A DNA stretch of 28,412 nucleotides from Acidobacteriota bacterium (GTDB taxonomy: Bacteria; Acidobacteriota; Blastocatellia; Pyrinomonadales; Pyrinomonadaceae), in the NCBI GenBank assembly GCA_963169175.1, contig CAUJFK010000143.1, positions 1 to 28,412 on the forward strand, written 5' to 3'. Shown in pieces: positions 24,801 through 28,412 of the stretch. Made by a program: the position numbers and the translations under genes. The notes below the pieces were generated by a model, which saw nothing but the letters and a program-made list of their open reading frames with translations, was not told where the DNA came from and did not search any database. The stretch's first letter is position 1. Each line of letters begins with the position of its first letter.

Positions 24801-25129
24801 TCGACCGTTGCGGTGGTACCGAGTGCGATTCGAATATTTTCCCTGGTCTGTTCGGTAAAGCCCGGCCCGCTGGCCTTGACCGTGTAGGGGCCGCCCGGTC
24901 GGACCAAGGGCAAAGTGAAAAGGCCGTCGCTGTTGGTCTGGGCCGAATAGCGGGTTCCGGTCGGCACATGCTCCGCTTCGACGGTCACACCCGCAACAGG
25001 CTGGCCCTGCTTGTCGGTGACGCGCCCGGACATCGTGGACGTCGTGATCTGGGCCATTCCGGTTGCCGCTAAGGCGGAAGCGATGATGACCGAAAACACG
25101 AACGTTAAAATTCTTGAATGTTTACTCAT
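21803..25129 (-). CDS. Oar-like TonB-dependent outer-membrane receptor
   Basis: A 1108-residue protein. It has a signal peptide (1-26, ending ATGMAQ), then a carboxypeptidase-regulatory-like beta domain (about 30-115, MSGRVTDKQGQPVAGVTVEA). A TonB-box-like EEVTVQ lies at about 118-124, and a plug domain contains LPTIGRQLTDMSRLTPQ and NNITVDGSYFNN. The long beta barrel ends YRIQFGVRYFFN with the C-terminal aromatic residue needed for BAM insertion. These receptors take up large substrates in a TonB/ExbBD-driven manner; Oar-type members are strongly expanded in Acidobacteriota. No substrate is deducible and no SusD, sigma/anti-sigma or transporter gene is adjacent. The start has GGAG about 8 bases upstream. 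Confidence 0.94.
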   Translation of the reverse strand: MSKHSRILTFVFSVIIASALAATGMAQITTSTMSGRVTDKQGQPVAGVTVEAEHVPTGTRYSAQTNSDGLFTLPLVRPGGPYTVKASGPGFTEQTRENIRIALGTTATVDFAMGAAISEEVTVQIDDTFSETRTGASTNVQSEVISALPTIGRQLTDMSRLTPQYGGNGTFAGQDNRLNNITVDGSYFNNSFGLAGAPGERTGVSPISLAAVEEFQVNVAPFDVRHGNFVGADVNVVTKSGTNKYTGSAYYIWRNPSLVGKDAGQNKFDPGDFKFRTWGFTGGGPLPFFNFGDDGGPLFISGKDKLFFFTSYEDELTTAPGTTWEACPGTGCRTGNVTRVLASDLDQLSSYLKTNFNYDTGGYQGYPFNTPGKKFLFRTDYNVNVSNKVTFRYMHLDSSTDVLMSNSSSLGFGNRRTRLDALNFQNSNYSILENIRSFVGEWTSTWGNNFSNSLLVGWTKQDESRGAIDNLFPMVDILSGGVTYTSFGSEPFTPNNELRYKSLQFQDNASYFIGRHSFTAGVSIENYESENVFFPGSQSAYVYNSLADFYTDANDYLANPNRTTSPVNLRRFQVRWSNVPGLDKPVQPLEVLYTGFYGQDIWKLGENFSLTYGLRLDVPFFGETGFTNAAANALTFKDENGQSVQYETQKLPDPNILWSPRVGFNWAPWRGKLQIRGGSGLFSGRPAYVWISNQIGNNGILTGFEQRDNTNTRPWNPNPDTYKPTTVTGAPASSYELSLTDSKFNFPQLWRSNIAVDYKLPLGLVAGAELLYSRDVNGIYYINANLSDPNTAFTGADDRPRWTTSNRIHSNIANAIVLKNQNVGRAWNLAFTLERPFSRGFFAKGAYSFGKSENTIDPGSIAFGSWNNNQHSGNPNNPGLGYGAASPKHRVFAAVTYRKEYFKFGATSVSAFWESRSGFNTSYVFGGDLNGDGGTSNDLIYIPKDTSEMNFSNITTSSGTVRFTPADQAAAFEAFINQDPYLSKHRGQYARRGAIYLPFVHRVDMSLSQDVFVKWGGQQHKFQFRADILNAGNLLNKGWGLSQDFVTNQPLVTTSSSSTSTCRVPSPTTAATYCLRTIGSGLLLNSFTPSAGIGDVYRIQFGVRYFFN

Positions 25130-25733
25130 TTAATTAGCTCCGTTTACTACGTGCAAGACCTTGCGGTCGAACCTGGGACATCCGTTGAGGATCGTTTACG
25201 CGGCATGTCCCTAGTCTGGTGTAAGAAGCGTTAGTAATTTCGCTCTTAACTTGCTCTCCCAAGTCTCGAATATTTTGGATTTTTTTTCGCTTTTTTGGAT
25301 TTGCCACAGTCCATGCTTGCTGCCTAAATCCCGATCATTACCTGACCATCTTTTGACAACAAATTTCAAGCCTTGTGTTTGCAATGCTTTCACATTCAAA
25401 CCCTAAAGCTATTTCGAATGTTCTGTAAAATGGCGCGAAAAAGAACTTTCTGAACACCTATTTAACCACGCAATTCAAGTTCCGCAAACCCAACCGGGCA
25501 TGCCATGCAAATTACCAGAATAGGCGGGCAAGATCACATTAATGTTAAATTTGATAACATTTGTGCCGAGTGTTCCGCCGGGTACAGACGTGAGGCCATC
25601 TCTCGGCGATTCTTTTTTGACGATAGCTGTTTGCACGTACTGAACGAAGGCATTGTAAGTCCTGTATTTTCCGATATTTACTTTGCTCGAACAGGACCGT
25701 GCTGCTTCGGCCGGAAAGGAGAGCGATTGAAAC

Positions 25734-25762
25734 TTGACTTTTTTGTAAGATTAAAGTACTTT
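25734..25762 (+). promoter_or_regulatory. Candidate sigma70 promoter of the PilZ-like gene
   Basis: TTGACT (25734-25739), a 17-base spacer and TACTTT (25757-25762). The resulting leader would be about 80 bases before ATG 25852, which has GGAGGG 11 bases upstream. Confidence 0.5.
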
Positions 25763-25766
25763 AATC
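25749..25766. promoter_or_regulatory. 18-bp perfect palindrome over the -10 element (candidate operator)
   Basis: GATTAAAGTACTTTAATC is a perfect palindrome and fully contains the predicted -10 hexamer. A dimeric repressor bound here would block the promoter. The regulator is unknown. Confidence 0.55.
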
Positions 25767-25851
25767 AGTCGCTTTGATGAGGACTTGTTTGAAAGGTGAA
25801 CATATCTTACTTTGTTAAGGGCGACGAAAAAGGGGGAGGGACATAATATCA

Positions 25852-26253
25852 ATGGCACAAATCGAATACGCGACGGCCTCGTACAAGACGCCGTTACATC
25901 ATCGGATACTGGCGAATATGCCTGTTTTGGCAAGCTGGGTTGACAAGGAAAGCGGCGAAACGATCAAAGTAGAAGGAACTACGGAAAACATTGGCGAATC
26001 GAGCGCACTGGTAAATCTGGAAACGCTTCCCCCTGTAGGAAGCGAAGTGAGATTGCGGATCCTTGAAGAGAACAAGACCGTGATCGAAGTTGCTGCACAG
26101 GTGATCCGCGTGGAGCGTGACCCAAGCAAGCCGCTGGCGGCACTTTCAATTCTGGACAATATGAAGAAATGGAAGAATACCGCCATGACCGCGGCCCAGC
26201 ACTGGGTCACACGGCATTGGCAATTGAACTACGAAGAGGAATGGGTAAATTAA
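25852..26253 (+). CDS. PilZ-like domain protein
   Basis: A 133-residue cytoplasmic protein. The segment at about 20-100 has the strand pattern of a PilZ domain: MPVLASWVDKESGE, then TTENIGESSALVNLETLPPV in the place of the D/NxSxxG motif, then SEVRLRIL and VAAQVIRVERD. The N-terminal RxxxR needed for c-di-GMP binding is not clearly present (only HHRILANMP), so ligand binding is uncertain. A tryptophan-rich tail follows. PilZ proteins couple c-di-GMP or partner proteins to motility, pili or polysaccharide export; no such genes are adjacent. It is a single-gene unit between a candidate promoter/operator and a hairpin. Confidence 0.65.
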   Translation: MAQIEYATASYKTPLHHRILANMPVLASWVDKESGETIKVEGTTENIGESSALVNLETLPPVGSEVRLRILEENKTVIEVAAQVIRVERDPSKPLAALSILDNMKKWKNTAMTAAQHWVTRHWQLNYEEEWVN

Positions 26254-26293
26254 GCCCTTGCTTCTCGTTGCATTAATACCGAAAAGGGCTGCC

Positions 26294-26312
26294 CGAAAAG
26301 GCGGCCTTTTCG
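26294..26312 (+). terminator. Hairpin after the PilZ-like gene, possible terminator
   Basis: CGAAAAGG, loop CGG, CCTTTTCG: a perfect 8-bp stem 40 bases after the stop. The Ts lie within the 3' arm and no separate T-run follows, so termination is plausible but not certain. Confidence 0.5.
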
Positions 26313-26459
26313 ATTAGTCGGGTATGAGCTGGTTAATGGTTCACGAATCCACGATCTAACGACATTTGGGAACGGACGGACCCGCTCCAATTAGTGCTCG
26401 ATCGTAACAGGTGGATCCTTAAGCCAACGATAAGCCGCATACGCGCATCATTTTATCTG

Positions 26460-27506
26460 ATGAAAAAGCTTCTCATCCCTATTCTGCTCGCGGCCCTTTC
26501 AGTTGCCGCGCAGGAAAAACCGATCGCCCAGGCCGAATATGTGAAGATGCTGTACGGCATCAAGGGCGCGGCGTCGGTTCAGCCGGTTGTGGATGCACTG
26601 AGGCGGCGCGGGATTGCTTTTCCCGTGACCGATGGCGTTCGCGGGCTGACGCGGTCAAAAAGCGGTAACAACGATGATCTGAAACGGGCACTTGAAGAAG
26701 CAGAACGGCGAAGGCAGGACCCGGGATCTACAAAACTACCCGCCCCGGCGGATTCCACCGAGATATTGGAAAAAACCCGTCAGAATACGCTTGCGGTGGT
26801 CGAGGAAATGCCTGATTTCGTTGTCAAGCAGGTGATCACACGTTCCGAGGCCTTTGCCGGCACCGGAAACTGGCGCCGCTACGACACGTTGGTGATCGGC
26901 GTCAGCTACAGCACAAAGAATGGCGAGCAATACCGCGTGCTTTCAAAGAATGGGGCCCCGGTCACCTCACAGTTGTCCAACAGCTACAGCGGGCTTGACG
27001 GTGCGACCTCAGGCGGAGAATTCGTCGAAGACCTATCGAAGATATTTGCCCGCGACAGCAAAACAACATTCGAAGCGGAAAGTACGGATGTGGTCAGGGG
27101 CCGCAGCACTATCGTCTATAATTACGAGATCGAGCTCGCGAACAACAAACACGGCGGCGTGGGGTTGAAAGGCCCGGTCTATAGTTCATCGCCCGCCGGC
27201 GAAAAGGGCCGGATCTGGATCGACCGAGACAATTTCCGCGTTCTGCGGGTCGAATACAAATTGACCGATATCGAACCGACCTTTCCGGTTAAAGCTGTCA
27301 CGAAATTGATCGACTACGACATTGTCGATATCGCTGGTGAAAAATACCTGCTCCCGGTCCTGTCGGACTTTCGCGGAACAGTAGAAAGTGGAGGCAAACG
27401 GTTCGAGAGCCGGAATGTTATTCGCTTCAGGAACTATCAGAAATACGGCAGCGAGGTGAAACTGGTCGGGGATGAGGAAGACGTCCCGGCGGATGAAAAG
27501 CCGTAA
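26460..27506 (+). CDS. Secreted protein of unknown function (LolA-like beta-sheet features)
   Basis: A 348-residue protein. The start MKKLLIPILLAALSVAAQ gives a signal peptide; the frame runs 22 codons further upstream without a leader. Residues about 25-95 are helical and charged (DDLKRALEEAERRRQDP). Residues about 115-330 alternate beta strands with phrases such as VVKQVITRSEAF, GRIWIDRDNFRVLRVEYKLT and KYLLPVLSDFRGTVES. The 'IWIDRDNFRVLRVEY' phrase resembles LolA/LolB-like or outer-membrane lipoprotein-sorting folds, but there is no lipobox, so I do not assign a function. Proteins of this look are common in Acidobacteriota. It should be periplasmic or secreted. The VanX-type gene follows on the same strand after 78 bases, so they may share a transcript. 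Confidence 0.7.
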   Translation: MKKLLIPILLAALSVAAQEKPIAQAEYVKMLYGIKGAASVQPVVDALRRRGIAFPVTDGVRGLTRSKSGNNDDLKRALEEAERRRQDPGSTKLPAPADSTEILEKTRQNTLAVVEEMPDFVVKQVITRSEAFAGTGNWRRYDTLVIGVSYSTKNGEQYRVLSKNGAPVTSQLSNSYSGLDGATSGGEFVEDLSKIFARDSKTTFEAESTDVVRGRSTIVYNYEIELANNKHGGVGLKGPVYSSSPAGEKGRIWIDRDNFRVLRVEYKLTDIEPTFPVKAVTKLIDYDIVDIAGEKYLLPVLSDFRGTVESGGKRFESRNVIRFRNYQKYGSEVKLVGDEEDVPADEKP

Positions 27507-27549
27507 GCGGTCCCAACAATGAAGTTTGTTGAAGAATAGCTGATCGCTG

Positions 27550-27570
27550 TCAGCCCTCAGCTTTCAGCCA
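27550..27570 (+). repeat. Three tandem TCAGCNN heptads
   Basis: TCAGCCC, TCAGCTT and TCAGCCA run back to back at 7-base steps, ending 14 bases before the next start codon. Related words (CTGATCGCTG) lie just upstream. Confidence 0.55.
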
Positions 27571-27584
27571 TTTTCTGCATAACG

Positions 27585-28259
27585 ATGATCAGAACAAAAA
27601 GACTTGCCTTTGAATTTACCGCCTGGCTGTTTTGCCTTATCCTTTTCTCTTCGGCATTTGCCCAGAGCGCGGCGCCGAAGGAATCGAACAAACGAGAGGC
27701 CCAATTGATCGAACTCATCAAGCTCGACCCCACGATAAAACTCGACATTCGCTACGCTACGGACAACAATTTTGTCGGTCGTAAAGTATATCCTGAGGCT
27801 CGTGCGTTTTTGCAAAAGCCCGCGGCCAAGGCTGTGAAACGGGTTCACGACAAGCTAAAGAAGCAAGGCCTCGGCCTTGTGATCTTTGACGGCTACCGGC
27901 CGTGGGCGATCACTAAACTTTTTTGGGAAGTGACGCCCGAAGACAAGCAAAAATTTGTCGCTAACCCGGATAAAGGATCAAAACACAACCGCGGGTGCGC
28001 GGTCGATTTGAGCATCTTTGATCTAAAGACCGGCCAACCGGTGCCGATGCCGTCGGGATATGATGAGTTTACCGAGCGGGCATCACCGAATTATGCCGGC
28101 GGCACGGAAGAAGAAAACCACAACCGCGAACTGCTGCGAAAGCTGATGGAAGACGAAGGGTTTACGGTAAACCCGAATGAATGGTGGCATTTCGACTACA
28201 AAAATTGGGAAGACTACGCCATCTACGATATTTCCTTTGCCGAGGCTGAGAAGCAGTAG
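27585..28259 (+). CDS. Secreted D-alanyl-D-alanine dipeptidase (VanX/DdpX family, M15D)
   Basis: A 224-residue protein with a signal peptide (WLFCLILFSSAFAQ, to about residue 27). The M15D signatures are complete: GYRPW with the substrate-binding R105, SKHNRGCAVD with zinc ligands H134 and D141, and NEWWHF with catalytic E199 and zinc ligand H202. DIRYATDNNFVG (54-65) is the usual N-terminal motif. It splits D-Ala-D-Ala dipeptide to two D-alanines. In vancomycin-resistant bacteria the enzyme is cytoplasmic and paired with VanH/VanA; here it is exported and no vanH, vanA or vanRS gene is near. A role in recycling D-Ala from cell-wall turnover is therefore more likely than resistance (inference). 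Confidence 0.92.
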   Translation: MIRTKRLAFEFTAWLFCLILFSSAFAQSAAPKESNKREAQLIELIKLDPTIKLDIRYATDNNFVGRKVYPEARAFLQKPAAKAVKRVHDKLKKQGLGLVIFDGYRPWAITKLFWEVTPEDKQKFVANPDKGSKHNRGCAVDLSIFDLKTGQPVPMPSGYDEFTERASPNYAGGTEEENHNRELLRKLMEDEGFTVNPNEWWHFDYKNWEDYAIYDISFAEAEKQ

Positions 28260-28358
28260 CCCGCCGGTTCCACCGCAAAACTAAAACGAGTCTGTCCAAA
28301 AGCCGGAATTCAGTTACGGAAGCCCGAGCGTAAAAGGCTGTCTCAAAACCCTAAAAAA

Positions 28359-28412
28359 GCTGCGGAGCAGCGGAATATTTGTAGCCCCACGTGAAGCGAA
28401 GCGAAACGTGGG
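28359..28412. repeat. Hairpin repeat at the window end
   Basis: GCTGC-GGA-GCAGC (28359-28371) is followed by CCCACGT (28386-28392), 13 purine-rich bases (GAAGCGAAGCGAA) and ACGTGGG (28406-28412). The element continues beyond the window. Both hairpins lie in non-coding DNA after the dipeptidase gene; no long T-run follows within the window. Confidence 0.7.

Larger units (their letters stand above)
25130..25851. other. Long intergenic region between divergent receptor and PilZ-like genes
   Basis: About 720 AT-richer bases without a supported gene. Minus frame 25211-25399 (62 codons) and plus frame 25505-25777 (90 codons) lack family features and ribosome sites. The region must hold the receptor leader and promoter and contains a good candidate promoter with palindrome (25734-25766) for the plus-strand gene. 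Confidence 0.6.

Noticed and set aside
25211..25399. Minus-strand frame of 62 codons in the TonB-receptor leader
   Set aside because: It is lysine-rich from A-runs and lacks a ribosome site and conserved features; I read it as leader sequence.
25505..25777. Plus-strand frame of 90 codons in the receptor/PilZ gap
   Set aside because: Composition is not protein-like, there is no family match, and it runs through the candidate promoter and palindrome of the next gene.
27585..28259. Vancomycin resistance locus
   Set aside because: Only the VanX-type enzyme is present, it carries a signal peptide, and no vanH, vanA, vanR or vanS gene lies nearby.

Overview
This window reads as chromosomal DNA of an Acidobacteriota bacterium, most likely class Blastocatellia (Pyrinomonadaceae-like). 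That assignment is inference from gene content. The clues are genes starting MKRCPEC...DDG (zinc-ribbon, FlgO/TolB-like and TPR proteins), a large Oar-like TonB-dependent receptor with an N-terminal carboxypeptidase-regulatory domain, an archaeal-type glycogen debranching enzyme, moderately high GC, weak Shine-Dalgarno sites, and many short palindromic 'word' repeats between and inside genes. I found no rRNA, tRNA, CRISPR array, transposase, phage gene or recognisable defence operon.

Layout. Positions 1-2500 (+) hold a tandem family of zinc-ribbon/TPR proteins: the end of one copy, one complete copy, and a third copy cut down to its N-terminus at a palindromic repeat. At 2535-5634 lie a soluble PRC-barrel/MgtE_N/CBS protein (-), a divergent secreted lytic transglycosylase (+) with a clear terminator, and a zinc-ribbon/bacterial-PH membrane protein (+). 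At 5725-9081, rfbD (+) converges with zero gap on a Wzc-like tyrosine kinase/chain-length regulator (-), so both point to surface polysaccharide synthesis. At 9412-13221 (+) is a 1269-residue flavin/Fe-S oxidoreductase. It joins a GltD/NfnB-like half to a PyrK/NfnA-like half through a linker encoded by two palindromic repeats. Positions 13222-14185 form an AT-richer, repeat-bearing stretch with one possible small gene and apparent gene debris.

From 14186 to 25129 all genes are on the minus strand: a zinc-type L-asparaginase, recN, a secreted M14 carboxypeptidase whose stop overlaps the recN start, a glycogen debranching enzyme, a GT4 glycosyltransferase, and the TonB-dependent receptor with its own terminator. 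From 25852 to the end (+) are a PilZ-like protein behind a promoter with an 18-bp palindrome, an unknown secreted protein, and a secreted VanX-type D-Ala-D-Ala dipeptidase. The window ends inside another hairpin repeat.

Several genes share an envelope theme: transglycosylase, D,D-dipeptidase, M14 peptidase, rfbD, BY-kinase, GT4 and the TonB receptor. They are mostly single transcription units rather than one pathway operon. The two most unusual observations are the fused Nfn-like oxidoreductase with its palindrome-coded linker and the palindromic repeats read in frame in the tandem zinc-ribbon genes. I see no complete novel multi-gene system.
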